A DNA stretch of 9,102 nucleotides from an uncultured Cytophagaceae bacterium (GCA_903960725.1 CAJCBY010000260.1:1-9102); one strand, 5' to 3'; counted from the stretch's first letter, positions 1-8,347 are shown. Notes: generated by a model not told the origin, from the letters alone. Program-made: numbers and translations.

Positions 1-18
1 GATGTAATCGTTTCTTAC

Positions 19-1599
19 CTAAAGAATCAGATCTAGGTTATAGTGCAAACCTTTGTTTTCTTGTTGTGCCCTCGCGTGTTTGATAATCAAATAGGCCACA
101 TTAATCATATTTCTTAATTCACATAAAGGCACCGTAATTTTCGATTGGCGGTACAATTCTTCGTGCTCTAAATAAATTAATTCTAACCGATCATAGGCTC
201 TTTTCAAACGGCGATCTGTCCGAACAATTCCCACATAGTTAGACATAATTGACTCTAACTCACGGGTCATCTCTGTTACTAAGACCATCTCCTCAGGATG
301 ACGTGTACCGTCATCATTCCACGATGGAATCCCTTCTGGCAAGACCTGCGTGCCGTATTCTGAAACCGATTTTTCGAAGGCACGGTGTGCGTACACAATG
401 GCTTCTAAAAGAGAGTTGGATGCCAAACGATTTGCACCGTGCAAGCCCGTAAACGAACACTCGCCAGCAGCGTATAAGTTTTCTATGTTCGTTTGACTGT
501 ATTCATCCACGATAATTCCGCCACATAAATAATGCTGTGCGGGAACGACCGGAATCATTTCCTGAGACATATCAATGCCTAACACCTGCAGACAATGATC
601 GTAAATCATGGGAAAATGTTGTAGAATTTCTTCCTTCGGGATGTGTCGAGTGTCTAAGAAAACATGATCCGTTCCGTTCTTTTTCATCTCCGAGTCAATC
701 GCCCGAGCCACAATATCTCGAGGAGCTAAAGACAGCCGCGCATCGTACTTTTCCATGAAAGTGGATCCGTCTTGATTCTTCAAAATTCCTCCGTGTCCGC
801 GAACTGCTTCTGAAATAAGGAAAGAGGGTTTCTTGCCCGGATTGTATAAGGCCGTGGGGTGGAATTGAATGAATTCCATTCCTTGGACAAAGCCTTTGGC
901 ACGGTAAGCCATCGCGATTCCGTCCCCGGTCGCGATTGTAGGATTCGTGGTCGATTGATACACTTGTCCGATTCCACCCGTCGCAAGAAGCGTGGTTTTC
1001 CCTAAAAAAGTTTCGATTTTATTCGTCTTGAGGTTCAAAACATAGACCCCAAAACACTTCTTACCCAGCGTATCTTTCGTCACTTTCTCCCCTAAATGAT
1101 GCTGAGTAATCAGGTCCACTGCGAAGTAATGTGTGAAGAAATCGACGCAAGCAAAGGACTTTACTTTAGCTAATAAGGCGCGTTCGATTTCATTCCCGGT
1201 CGAATCTTTGTGGTGCAAAATGCGCTTATCTGAGTGGCCTCCTTCTTTGACCAAATCAAAACTCCCATCTGCCTGGCGATCAAATTCCGTACCATATTCA
1301 ATCAATTCCTTGAGGCGCTCAGGTGCCTCTTTTACCACGATTTCCACCACTTTGCGATCACTCACAAAGTCCCCTGCCACCATCGTATCGTCGATATGTT
1401 TCTCGAATGAATCCGCTGTATCCCAAACCGTTGCGATCCCACCTTGCGCGTATTTCGTGTTCGTTTCTTCGGCCACGGTCTTCGTAATCAAGGCAATTTT
1501 AATCGGGATTTGACGCTCCTGAAAATAGTCCGCCACTTTTACCGTGTAGGATAATCCTGCAATTCCAGAACCGATGACAATAAAGTCGTATGTAGGCAT
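19..1599 (-). CDS. nadB: L-aspartate oxidase (NadB), first step of de novo NAD synthesis
   Basis: This FAD-dependent cytoplasmic enzyme oxidises L-aspartate to iminoaspartate, which NadA then condenses with dihydroxyacetone phosphate to give quinolinate. The 526-residue protein is full length for the family. Visible features are the N-terminal dinucleotide-binding motif GSGIAG (residues 10-15), KYAQGGIA (49-56), KEGGHS (118-123), the FQFHPT-type motif (about 245-249), APRDIVARA (292-300) and the C-terminal FAD motif GLHGANRLASNSLLEA (about 385-400). Residues E119, H247, R294, H356 and R391 line up with the known E. coli active-site set E121, H244, R290, H351 and R386, so it should be catalytically competent. 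A helical C-terminal domain follows, ending in the typical KGLHYNLD. The ATG at 1599 places the Rossmann strand at residue 4, as expected. A poor -7-like TTAATTTG lies on the minus strand at 1626-1619. No downstream gene or terminator is visible in the 18 bp left at the edge. Confidence 0.96.
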   Translation of the reverse strand: MPTYDFIVIGSGIAGLSYTVKVADYFQERQIPIKIALITKTVAEETNTKYAQGGIATVWDTADSFEKHIDDTMVAGDFVSDRKVVEIVVKEAPERLKELIEYGTEFDRQADGSFDLVKEGGHSDKRILHHKDSTGNEIERALLAKVKSFACVDFFTHYFAVDLITQHHLGEKVTKDTLGKKCFGVYVLNLKTNKIETFLGKTTLLATGGIGQVYQSTTNPTIATGDGIAMAYRAKGFVQGMEFIQFHPTALYNPGKKPSFLISEAVRGHGGILKNQDGSTFMEKYDARLSLAPRDIVARAIDSEMKKNGTDHVFLDTRHIPKEEILQHFPMIYDHCLQVLGIDMSQEMIPVVPAQHYLCGGIIVDEYSQTNIENLYAAGECSFTGLHGANRLASNSLLEAIVYAHRAFEKSVSEYGTQVLPEGIPSWNDDGTRHPEEMVLVTEMTRELESIMSNYVGIVRTDRRLKRAYDRLELIYLEHEELYRQSKITVPLCELRNMINVAYLIIKHARAQQENKGLHYNLDLIL

Positions 1600-1666
1600 A
1601 GGATGTGAATAAGGATTGCAAATTAATCAAAAAGAGCCTTGAAACCGAAATGTGAACTTTATTTTG

Positions 1667-1674
1667 TAGTTTTG
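1667..1674 (+). promoter_or_regulatory. Bacteroidota-type -7 element for the coiled-coil gene
   Basis: TAGTTTTG is an exact match to the Bacteroidota -7 consensus TAnnTTTG. It would start transcription near 1680, giving a 5' leader of about 37 nt before the ATG at 1718. The -33 element is weak: the nearest TTG (1639-1641) is 25 bp upstream, slightly beyond the usual 17-23 bp. The leader is A/T-rich with no Shine-Dalgarno sequence, as is common in this phylum. Confidence 0.5.
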
Positions 1675-1717
1675 CCCCATTAAAATTTATAAACCCTTAA
1701 AAATCAATTTATTCCCA

Positions 1718-2662
1718 ATGGAACAATCGCCTAACAACAATTCAAAAATCGCCATTATTGTCTTAGCCTTGCTAACGGCAGTATTAGGAGTATTGTACTT
1801 CCGTTCGAATCAAACTTCGACGGACCAAGCCGCTCAAATCGAACAAAAAGTGACTGAAATAGCTAATACGCGTTCTTCATTAGATTCGATTTCTACACAA
1901 TTAGATGCTAAAATAGCTGAGATTAAATCTTTAGGCGGTCAAGTAGCTGATTTAGAAGCATTAAAAGTTCAGTTAGAGCAAGATAAAGCCTCTTTGAAAA
2001 GTTCGAATAGAGCTACGATTGCCTCTTATGAAGCAAAAATCAAAGAATACAATGCGGTTTTGACTACAAAGGATGGTGAAATCGTCGAATTAAAGAAACA
2101 AAACGGCATCTTAACGGAGAACAATCAAACCTTAACAACGCAAAACACGACGTTAAATACAGAGAATTCTGGATTGAAAAACCAAAACCAAACCTTATCA
2201 GATACGCTTTCTTCCGTTAGCCAACGTAACAAAGAATTAGCGCGTAAAGTGAGTATTGGCGCTGCTTTGAAAGCTCAAAACTTGAAAGTTTTAGCGGTTA
2301 ATGCGAAAGGAAAAGAGACCGAAAGAACTCGGTTGAATGGAAAGAAAATCGAGAAATTGAAGGTACTATTTAGCCTAGCAACAAACCCGATTACTAAGTT
2401 AGAGAGCAAGACGGTTTATGTTCGTGTCATTGATGGCGAGGGCGCAACCTTATCAAATGAAGCAATGGGTTCTGGCCGCATCTCTATCAACGGTAAAGAG
2501 GTAGCTTTTACAGCGAAACAAACTTTCGAATATACGAATGATGGCCAAACGGTTGCCGTAACATACCCACGTGGTGGCGTTGCTTACAAGCCAGGAAAAT
2601 ATTCAGTAGAATTATATGCAGAAGGTTTCCAAATCGGGACTGGAGCATTTGAGGTAAAATAA
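1718..2662 (+). CDS. Membrane-anchored coiled-coil protein with C-terminal beta domain, function unknown
   Basis: I do not recognise a named family. The 314-residue protein has a short polar N-terminus, one hydrophobic segment (about residues 11-28) that reads as an uncleaved membrane anchor with the bulk of the protein outside the cytoplasm, a long coiled coil (about 36-176), and a basic stretch (about 184-215) leading to a domain of about 100 residues rich in short beta strands and glycine turns (about 215-314). The last part, with YVRVIDGEG, KPGKYSVELYAEG and a final FEVK, looks like an Ig-like sandwich. The coiled coil contains five successive heptads with Asn at position a and Leu at d. 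Proteins of this shape are sometimes labelled chromosome-partition or SMC-like purely because of the coiled coil; nothing here supports that. An envelope spacer or scaffold role is an inference. It is transcribed alone and stops before a strong terminator. Confidence 0.9.
   Translation: MEQSPNNNSKIAIIVLALLTAVLGVLYFRSNQTSTDQAAQIEQKVTEIANTRSSLDSISTQLDAKIAEIKSLGGQVADLEALKVQLEQDKASLKSSNRATIASYEAKIKEYNAVLTTKDGEIVELKKQNGILTENNQTLTTQNTTLNTENSGLKNQNQTLSDTLSSVSQRNKELARKVSIGAALKAQNLKVLAVNAKGKETERTRLNGKKIEKLKVLFSLATNPITKLESKTVYVRVIDGEGATLSNEAMGSGRISINGKEVAFTAKQTFEYTNDGQTVAVTYPRGGVAYKPGKYSVELYAEGFQIGTGAFEVK
2093..2197 (+). repeat. Five coiled-coil heptads of pattern xxxNxxL (protein-level repeat)
   Basis: Residues 126-160 of the coiled-coil protein are five uninterrupted heptads with Asn at the fourth and Leu at the seventh place: KKQNGIL, TENNQTL, TTQNTTL, NTENSGL, KNQNQTL. 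A diverged heptad (161-167) and one more match, SQRNKEL (168-174), follow. With spacings of 3 and 4, Asn falls at position a and Leu at d of a coiled coil. At DNA level the 21-bp units are clearly related (four of the five end in TTA, with many CAA/AAC codons) but not identical, so this is an old or selected expansion. Confidence 0.8.
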
Positions 2663-2680
2663 TAACCTCTTCGTTTTTTG

Positions 2681-2711
2681 AAAAGGGCCATCCGAAAGGG
2701 TGGCCTTTTTT
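2681..2711. terminator. Bidirectional intrinsic terminator between convergent genes
   Basis: A 13-bp stem (2681-2693 with 2698-2710, including two G-T wobbles) closes on a GAAA tetraloop (2694-2697). The GC core GGCCA/TGGCC is flanked by an A run on the left and a T run on the right, so each strand ends in a U tract. It lies 18 bp after the coiled-coil gene's stop, and its right end overlaps the tamB stop codon (2710-2712). It can therefore terminate transcripts from both directions. Confidence 0.9.
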
Positions 2712-5700
2712 ATTGCTTCTTCTGCCAAAAGAAGGTATTGAAACCCTTATTATACAACAAGCTGGCGCCCAAGGTTTGATTGATCTGGTAGGAGTTGAAG
2801 GATCCTAAGATTGTCGTTTGCACGTTCCGGTTATAAGTTTTTAAACGCAAACTACCATCTGGTCGAACGAACCATTCTAAGGCCCAATCCCCTAATAAAA
2901 TCTGCGGACTCGTTTGGTTTCGCGCATCTGTAAATCCCCCACTTCGCGTGATACGCAAGCGGTCATTGAAATTATAGGACGCTCTCAATTGCAAGTTTGA
3001 TAGGATATCTTGGTTTAAGGCACCACCCCCTAAAGACACCGAAATATCTAAGTCTTTGTTGATTTTAGAGGCCAAATTACTTAACTGATTCGATAGCATT
3101 TCGGTGAAGTTACCCATCAAATTTCCGAGTGCTAAACCACTTCCGCCAAAAGGAGAAACCAATTGTCCAAACAACAAGATATTACTGACCTGCCGGGTTA
3201 ATTCCTGGTCATCCGTTTTGATCCGATTCGTGAAGGCAGTAACTGCTCCATTCAAGGTCATATCTTTCGGATAATCCCGAATACCTATATCAAAATTCAC
3301 GCTAGGGGACAATAATCGATTTTGCAGACTGATCGTCACATCCACCGGATAACGGCGCTTAAATTCAGGTAAATTGCTCTTATTCGTAGTATCTAGGAGA
3401 ATAGGAAACAAAGATGCGTACTGAGTGTAAATAGCCTTAATATTTACATTCGCCTCTAATGGATCCCCATTCCACGAGATCTTCGAACCGCGCTGAATAG
3501 CAAACTTTTTATTAATCAAATTCTGAAGCGTAAACGTATAATCCCCCTGTTCAATAGCGTAATCCCCGACCATTTTAAAGGATCCTTTTTTGTCCAAATT
3601 CATCTTCAAATTACCCGCCCCATACATCCGCATCACATCCCCTTTTTTCGCATCAAACTGCACCTCGCCATAAGCCTCTGGAGTTAAGGCAAGTTTCAGA
3701 TCAAGTGTAATTCCATCCTCTTGTAATTTCGAAGAAACATTAGCCACTACTTGATCGGTAGAAGGTAAATTCAAAGAGGAAACAAACTCGTAATCTTCGA
3801 CTTCTGTGGCATCCTCCTCGCGATCCAGCGGGATAAATAAGCGAGTCCCTTTCTCGGTCTTTAAATCAGCCGAAACTAACAAGTTATCAATCGTTCCCGA
3901 AACACGCATCGGACCTGAGGCATAGCCTATACCATAGTAAATGGAGTTCGGTTGCCTTGTCGTATTCAATAATTTGTAACGGTTTAAATCCGCTTGAATA
4001 TCCAACTCGAACGGTTTATCAGCTGGGAAAAATAAGCTAGTATTCACATTCGCCTTATTCCCTTCTGGATCGACTACCGTCCAGTTTTTGGCCAATATTT
4101 TACGTGGGGTAAAGTTCACCGTATCCGAAACAGAAATAGACGTTTTCAAGTAATCAAAGACCGCTCCAGCCTTAGAAAAAACAATATCACCTGTGATTTC
4201 TGGCCGCGTAGGCAGTCCACCAATGTGTAGATTACCTGAAGCCGACCCTTTCAAATTAGAGAATATCCCTTCTGTAAAGGGCTCTAAAATCTGCAAATCC
4301 GTTTGATTCAACTCCGCCACCACATTCAATTTCTGATCCTCTTCATAGGGCCTATATCCCCCCGTAAGTGACAGAACTGTCTCGCCTAATCGGTTCAAAT
4401 TTAGATTCAAATCCATCACCTTTGCGTCAGCTAAATATGTCCCTACCCCTTGAAGGTTGCCTATAAAAAACGTATTTAAGCGAAGTGAATCAACTAATAT
4501 CCAGGAGTCCAAACGCGTGTGATTATACCAATCTTGGATAGTGATCTCACCGTTTAACTCCCCTTGCGTCTTCGTTGCAAATAATGGTTTTAAGGTCTCT
4601 AACTGAAAGTGATTCGCTCGTAGTTTGATCGTCTCTGTTGTATCATTTGAGAGGCTACCTTGCAAGGAAATGGACTGATTTTGATTCGATATTACGACTC
4701 GATCTGCTTTCCACTCTGGACCTTGAATCGTTATTTTATTTGCCGGATCCATCGCCCAATCTTGATTTAAGATTCGGAAATAGGTGTCCTTAAATTTCAG
4801 TGATAAACCCTCGTCTTCAAAGGCCCAAGCCCCAGCTAGGTGGGCAGAATTATCTTCTCCTTGTTGCTTAAAGTCAAGTCCAAAATTGATGCGATTTTGA
4901 TCCCAAAGCGCATCCAATTTAAAATTCTCCGTCGGTGTTAGAAAATTCAATTGTTGTTTTCGAGAAGTAAATACCAGGCTGGATGATACTTCGGGGGCAC
5001 CTAAAAATTTAGAGCTTTGGAAAGAAAAAACAGACTGGTAAAAATGATATCCGCCTAATACAAGCGTGTCTGGATAGGCTTCTAAACTCACTGAAAGCGT
5101 TCGTCCTTTGGAGATATTTCCCGAGAAAACTGTGTTCTCACCAATTTGAACGGATGGGAAAAAACGTTCTAAAATCGGATCAATTCGATGGCAAACTACC
5201 GTAAAGTCGGCCTTGTATTTCGTTTCTACTTCATGCTTTTTCGTGGCATAATAACCCCACCGCTCATCAGCCCCTTTTTGAAAATACAAGGCATATTCAT
5301 TCGCCAACTGACCTAGATGAGATTGCAAAACACTAGGCGTAAAATACCCGTTAATTTCTGCGGAAACTAAATCAGAGGTCAATTTATAGTGGCGCTTTTG
5401 ATTCGATCCATTCTCGGAAGACAAAGTGACTAATTCTACGTGCAAATCCGGTTTATTGGGTGTGCGCAAAGTAGCATTAGAAAATACCGTGCGACCCTCT
5501 AAATCGTCATATTGATCACCCTTAAAGTCTAATTCGAAATTAGTGGAAACACTGATGGGCGTATCCAATAAGTGTAATTTCTGCAAGTTTGAACGGGTGA
5601 CTTCTCCTTGCATTTTGTAGACTGGCTTTGCGCTTCGAAGATCAATTAAACCAGACATGGTAGCCACTAAATTAGTGTCTCTTGCGACCACATCTCCCTT

Positions 5701-7191
5701 AAACAATTGCTTTTGAAAGTTGCCATTTAACGCAATTTTATGGTACAAGTATTGGTTAAAATAAATCTCTGACACCTTCCCATCAAAATCAATATTAGCC
5801 GATTTCTTTGCAAATCCACTTCCTTTCAAATGACCTTCTGCATCCAAAGTTCCAAGCGACGGCTCCATCCCTAATAACTTCCCTAACTTAAATTTCTGCA
5901 ATTTGATGTTCCCATCATACCGAGAAAAAGCCATCGAATCTTGCAAATTCATCTTGACATCGGCCTCCACATAACCTAAACCTGTCTTCAATTTTCCGGC
6001 CGTCCGAAAGACTCTATTATTCCCTTTGAAAAGGCCATCAAAGGCAACAGGGCCTAAAATAACCATATTTTCAGCGGCAGATTTCGTGATGTAGGTCCCT
6101 AAATCTTGCGGATAAAACAAGGACGATCGCATCGTAAAATCCATCTCTGTCTTGTCTATATTCGGCAAACCTTTAAAGCCAAAATCCCCCCGCAATAAAC
6201 TTTTAGCACCAAAACCTAATTCAAAATTCTTCAAGTTCAAATCAGCCACCGTCCCGCTCAACAAACCCTTCAATTGATACATCCCTTTGTAATCATACAT
6301 CGCCTCCACAAATCGACCTAAGTCCTCCCCTTTTACTAGCGCACCATTGAAATCCGCCTGCATATCTACATCCGTAATCCAACGCGTCATCGAGCTCATA
6401 TCGCGGTAATTCACCACAAATTTTCGAGTCACACGGGAATCATTAAAACGTAAATCCAATTGATCAAAACGCATTTGGCGATCTGATATCATAAACAACG
6501 TATTCAAGCTTTTTACATCAAAACCGGTCAAAGGATCTCGCGTGCGCAAACCAATCGCTTGAAGTCCAAGCGTGTCATTCTTGATGTAAAAATTCTTGAC
6601 TTTGGAATATACTTTCGCTAAAGTAAAGTGCGAAATATCGAAATGCCGGGGGCTTGCCTCACTCTTTCTCGTAAAATCATCGAGCGAAAATGCCCCATCA
6701 ATAACCTCCGCTTCCGGTATAGTAAAAATAGACGTTGGCCCTTTTTTTGCCGTTTTTACACCACCCGTAATCCAGTTATCTAGGCGAAGTATAAATTCTT
6801 CGATATTCATTTTGCCCGATTTTTTCTCGAAAATCAAATGCACATTGGGGCGGGTCAAACGAGCATAATCGAGGCTCGGTTTCCCAGGCTGCAAGAACAA
6901 ATGAGTAATGCTAAAATTCACATCCAGCTGTTCGATTTGAATCATTTTAGCGCCCCATGGATCTTTTACTTCTAACCCATAAATGCTCAACTCATCGAAA
7001 AACTTGATTTGAATCCCTTTCATTTTGACAGGATATCCAATCGCCTTTTCGACTTTAGGTGTTAGGTAATTCGCTAATAAAGTTTGGTTTACGGGGGCTC
7101 TGAGTAGAAGAATGGAGGCGAAAATCAACAAAAAAATCCCCAGCAATCCGTAGAGGATTGTTTTGACGAAGATTTTGAGATATTTGACCAT
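2710..7191 (-). CDS. tamB: TamB-family translocation/assembly module protein
   Basis: This large AsmA-like envelope protein is thought to span the periplasm as a beta-rich groove and support outer-membrane protein or lipid transport. In Bacteroidota the outer-membrane partner is expected to be a BamA-family protein such as TamL; no partner gene is in this window. The 1493-residue protein starts with a signal anchor (about residues 5-30, very hydrophobic, after basic residues), then an AsmA-like N-terminal region, a long run of amphipathic beta repeats, and the conserved C-terminal TamB (DUF490) domain. Marks of that domain are VTISLQNRLLSP (from about 1285), the NILLFGQLVSPFGG segment (about 1337), a glycine-rich amphipathic helix region, and DWALEWFVRPDGSLRLK (about 1435). 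I see no frameshift. The ATG at 7191 puts the anchor at the N-terminus. It is divergent from tsaD across 32 bp. Confidence 0.92.
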   Translation of the reverse strand: MVKYLKIFVKTILYGLLGIFLLIFASILLLRAPVNQTLLANYLTPKVEKAIGYPVKMKGIQIKFFDELSIYGLEVKDPWGAKMIQIEQLDVNFSITHLFLQPGKPSLDYARLTRPNVHLIFEKKSGKMNIEEFILRLDNWITGGVKTAKKGPTSIFTIPEAEVIDGAFSLDDFTRKSEASPRHFDISHFTLAKVYSKVKNFYIKNDTLGLQAIGLRTRDPLTGFDVKSLNTLFMISDRQMRFDQLDLRFNDSRVTRKFVVNYRDMSSMTRWITDVDMQADFNGALVKGEDLGRFVEAMYDYKGMYQLKGLLSGTVADLNLKNFELGFGAKSLLRGDFGFKGLPNIDKTEMDFTMRSSLFYPQDLGTYITKSAAENMVILGPVAFDGLFKGNNRVFRTAGKLKTGLGYVEADVKMNLQDSMAFSRYDGNIKLQKFKLGKLLGMEPSLGTLDAEGHLKGSGFAKKSANIDFDGKVSEIYFNQYLYHKIALNGNFQKQLFKGDVVARDTNLVATMSGLIDLRSAKPVYKMQGEVTRSNLQKLHLLDTPISVSTNFELDFKGDQYDDLEGRTVFSNATLRTPNKPDLHVELVTLSSENGSNQKRHYKLTSDLVSAEINGYFTPSVLQSHLGQLANEYALYFQKGADERWGYYATKKHEVETKYKADFTVVCHRIDPILERFFPSVQIGENTVFSGNISKGRTLSVSLEAYPDTLVLGGYHFYQSVFSFQSSKFLGAPEVSSSLVFTSRKQQLNFLTPTENFKLDALWDQNRINFGLDFKQQGEDNSAHLAGAWAFEDEGLSLKFKDTYFRILNQDWAMDPANKITIQGPEWKADRVVISNQNQSISLQGSLSNDTTETIKLRANHFQLETLKPLFATKTQGELNGEITIQDWYNHTRLDSWILVDSLRLNTFFIGNLQGVGTYLADAKVMDLNLNLNRLGETVLSLTGGYRPYEEDQKLNVVAELNQTDLQILEPFTEGIFSNLKGSASGNLHIGGLPTRPEITGDIVFSKAGAVFDYLKTSISVSDTVNFTPRKILAKNWTVVDPEGNKANVNTSLFFPADKPFELDIQADLNRYKLLNTTRQPNSIYYGIGYASGPMRVSGTIDNLLVSADLKTEKGTRLFIPLDREEDATEVEDYEFVSSLNLPSTDQVVANVSSKLQEDGITLDLKLALTPEAYGEVQFDAKKGDVMRMYGAGNLKMNLDKKGSFKMVGDYAIEQGDYTFTLQNLINKKFAIQRGSKISWNGDPLEANVNIKAIYTQYASLFPILLDTTNKSNLPEFKRRYPVDVTISLQNRLLSPSVNFDIGIRDYPKDMTLNGAVTAFTNRIKTDDQELTRQVSNILLFGQLVSPFGGSGLALGNLMGNFTEMLSNQLSNLASKINKDLDISVSLGGGALNQDILSNLQLRASYNFNDRLRITRSGGFTDARNQTSPQILLGDWALEWFVRPDGSLRLKTYNRNVQTTILGSFNSYQINQTLGASLLYNKGFNTFFWQKKQ

Positions 7192-7206
7192 ATTGCCGTA
7201 TTTTTG
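7174..7206 (+). promoter_or_regulatory. tsaD promoter (-33/-7), overlapping the tamB start
   Basis: TTTG at 7174-7177 and TATTTTTG at 7199-7206 are 21 bp apart and match the Bacteroidota consensus TTTG-N17-23-TAnnTTTG. Transcription would start near 7213, leaving a leader of only about 11 nt before the tsaD ATG at 7224, with no room for a strong ribosome-binding site. The -33 box lies inside the first codons of the opposing tamB gene, so the two genes cannot be fully independent in promoter occupancy. Confidence 0.55.
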
Positions 7207-7223
7207 CGCAGAATTCTATTTTT

Positions 7224-8240
7224 ATGAAGCTACTGGCTATTGAATCTTCTTGCGATGAAACTTCGGCTGCCGTGATGGTAGACGGCGTTTTGAAGTCTAA
7301 CATCATCTCGACACAACTCATCCACACGGAATGGGGAGGCGTCGTTCCCGAATTAGCCAGCAGAGCTCATCAAAAATCGATCATCCCTGTCGTAACAGAG
7401 GCCCTGCAAAAAGCAAATATAAACAAAAATGAACTGAATGCCATTGCCTTCACAAGGGGCCCTGGGCTTTTGGGGGCTTTATTAATCGGCACCTCCTTTG
7501 CGAAATCCTTGGCACTTAGTCTAAACATTCCCTTAATCGAGGTAAATCATATGCAGGCGCACGTTTTGGCGCATTTCATTGAGGACCCGAAGCCTGCATT
7601 CCCCTTCCTTTGCCTGACAGTCAGTGGTGGACACACCCAATTGGTTTGGGTGAAATCAGCCCTCGACATGGAGGTTATTGGCGAAACGCAGGACGATGCC
7701 GTGGGCGAGGCTTTTGACAAAACCGCGAAACTGATCGGCCTACCTTACCCTGGTGGTCCATTAATTGATAAGCTTGCCAAAGAAGGTAACCCCGACCGCT
7801 TCCCCTTCTCCTTGGGTGAAATGCCCGGCCTGAACTTTAGTTTCTCTGGCATCAAAACCGCCATCCTCTACTTCCTCCAAAAAGAAGTCAAAAACAACCC
7901 GAACTTCATCGAAGAAAACAAAGCAGACATCTGCGCCTCCGTCCAAAAATCCCTCATCGACATGCTCCTTCGCAAAACGAAAAAAGCGATGAAGGAAATG
8001 AACTGCACCCAAATCGCCATCGCCGGCGGCGTTTCTGCCAACTCTGGTTTGCGCACACGTCTTCAAGAGATGGGCTCAGAAATGGGTTGGGAGGTTTTCA
8101 TCCCAGCCTTCAGTTACTGTACCGATAACGCGGGAATGATCGCCATGGCGGGGCATTTTAAAGCGGAAGCGGGGGAGTTTTGTGGGCAGGATGTGAGTCC
8201 GTTAGCGAGGTATGAGCTCGCGACTAAGCCGCTCGTTTAG
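7224..8240 (+). CDS. tsaD: tRNA N6-adenosine threonylcarbamoyltransferase (TsaD/Kae1/Gcp)
   Basis: TsaD transfers the threonylcarbamoyl group from threonylcarbamoyl-AMP to A37 of ANN-decoding tRNAs (t6A), working with TsaB and TsaE; the intermediate is made by TsaC. The 338-residue length is normal. Conserved features are the start LLAIESSCDETSAAV (ASKHA fold phosphate-1 loop), GPGLLGALLIG (about 80-90), the metal-binding HxxxH of NHMQAHVLAHF (H109, H113), SGGHTQL (134-140), DDAVGEAFDKTAKLIGLPYPGGP (157-179), the FSFSGIKT segment, GGVSAN (268-273) and the metal-ligand aspartate in CTDNAGMIA (D301). The usual family end corresponds to about VSPLARYEL; the last six residues (ATKPLV) and the stop codon are encoded by DNA that already resembles the neighbouring repeat array. 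Codons for about residues 208-273 are strikingly C-ending compared with the rest. The start at 7224 is supported by the invariant N-terminal motif. Confidence 0.97.
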   Translation: MKLLAIESSCDETSAAVMVDGVLKSNIISTQLIHTEWGGVVPELASRAHQKSIIPVVTEALQKANINKNELNAIAFTRGPGLLGALLIGTSFAKSLALSLNIPLIEVNHMQAHVLAHFIEDPKPAFPFLCLTVSGGHTQLVWVKSALDMEVIGETQDDAVGEAFDKTAKLIGLPYPGGPLIDKLAKEGNPDRFPFSLGEMPGLNFSFSGIKTAILYFLQKEVKNNPNFIEENKADICASVQKSLIDMLLRKTKKAMKEMNCTQIAIAGGVSANSGLRTRLQEMGSEMGWEVFIPAFSYCTDNAGMIAMAGHFKAEAGEFCGQDVSPLARYELATKPLV

Positions 8241-8318
8241 TCGGCGCATTGCGCCTTAGTCACGACTTCGTCGTCTAGTCGTCACTACGTGACTCAGTCA
8301 TCGCTGCGCGATTTAGTC
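8237..8318 (-). repeat. Left half of the array: four hairpins at exact 19-bp period
   Basis: Hairpins begin at 8243, 8262, 8281 and 8300, exactly 19 bp apart, each a 13-nt 5+3+5 palindrome. The linkers on the plus strand are TTAGTC (8237-8242, 8256-8261), CTAGTC (8275-8280), TCAGTC (8294-8299) and TTAGTC (8313-8318). All four stems are different (GGCGC, ACGAC, GTCAC, ATCGC), so this is a structural rather than a sequence repeat. Read on the minus strand, the linkers become GACTAA-like and the last three loops become GAA, GTA and GCA. The TAG stop of tsaD (8238-8240) lies within the first linker. Confidence 0.88.
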
Positions 8319-8347
8319 AAAGGGTCGCTTCTACGCAGCTTAGTTGT
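8319..8347. other. Orientation switch point of the array
   Basis: This is the only part of the array without a clean mini-hairpin. Before it all linkers read TTAGTC; after it all read GACTAA or GACCAA. At 8333-8351 the sequence looks like the right-hand unit ACGCAG...TTGTGACC interrupted by CTTAG (8339-8343), as if a left-oriented linker had been joined into a right-oriented unit. GGTCGC (8323-8328) can pair with GTGACC (8346-8351) at five of six positions. I read it as an inversion or recombination junction. Confidence 0.5.

Noticed and set aside
1133..1513. Plus-strand open frame opposite nadB (and similar ones at 249-452, 537-758, and on the minus strand at 780-986)
   Set aside because: They lie within the well-conserved nadB frame, show no recognisable motifs, and have low-complexity composition typical of antisense shadows.
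1619..1626. nadB -7 promoter element (TTAATTTG on the minus strand)
   Set aside because: It departs from TAnnTTTG at the important second base and has only a weak TTTC as a possible -33 box. It is mentioned with nadB but not listed.
1718..2662. Chromosome-partition/SMC-type function for the coiled-coil protein
   Set aside because: It has an N-terminal membrane anchor and no ATPase or Walker motifs. Such labels usually come only from coiled-coil similarity.
6596..6868. Plus-strand 90-residue open frame opposite tamB
   Set aside because: It is antisense to the continuous tamB reading frame, with no promoter and no family resemblance.
7761..8066. Minus-strand open frames inside tsaD
   Set aside because: They overlap conserved tsaD motifs. 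Their F/V/D-rich composition is a by-product of the C-ending codon patch on the coding strand.
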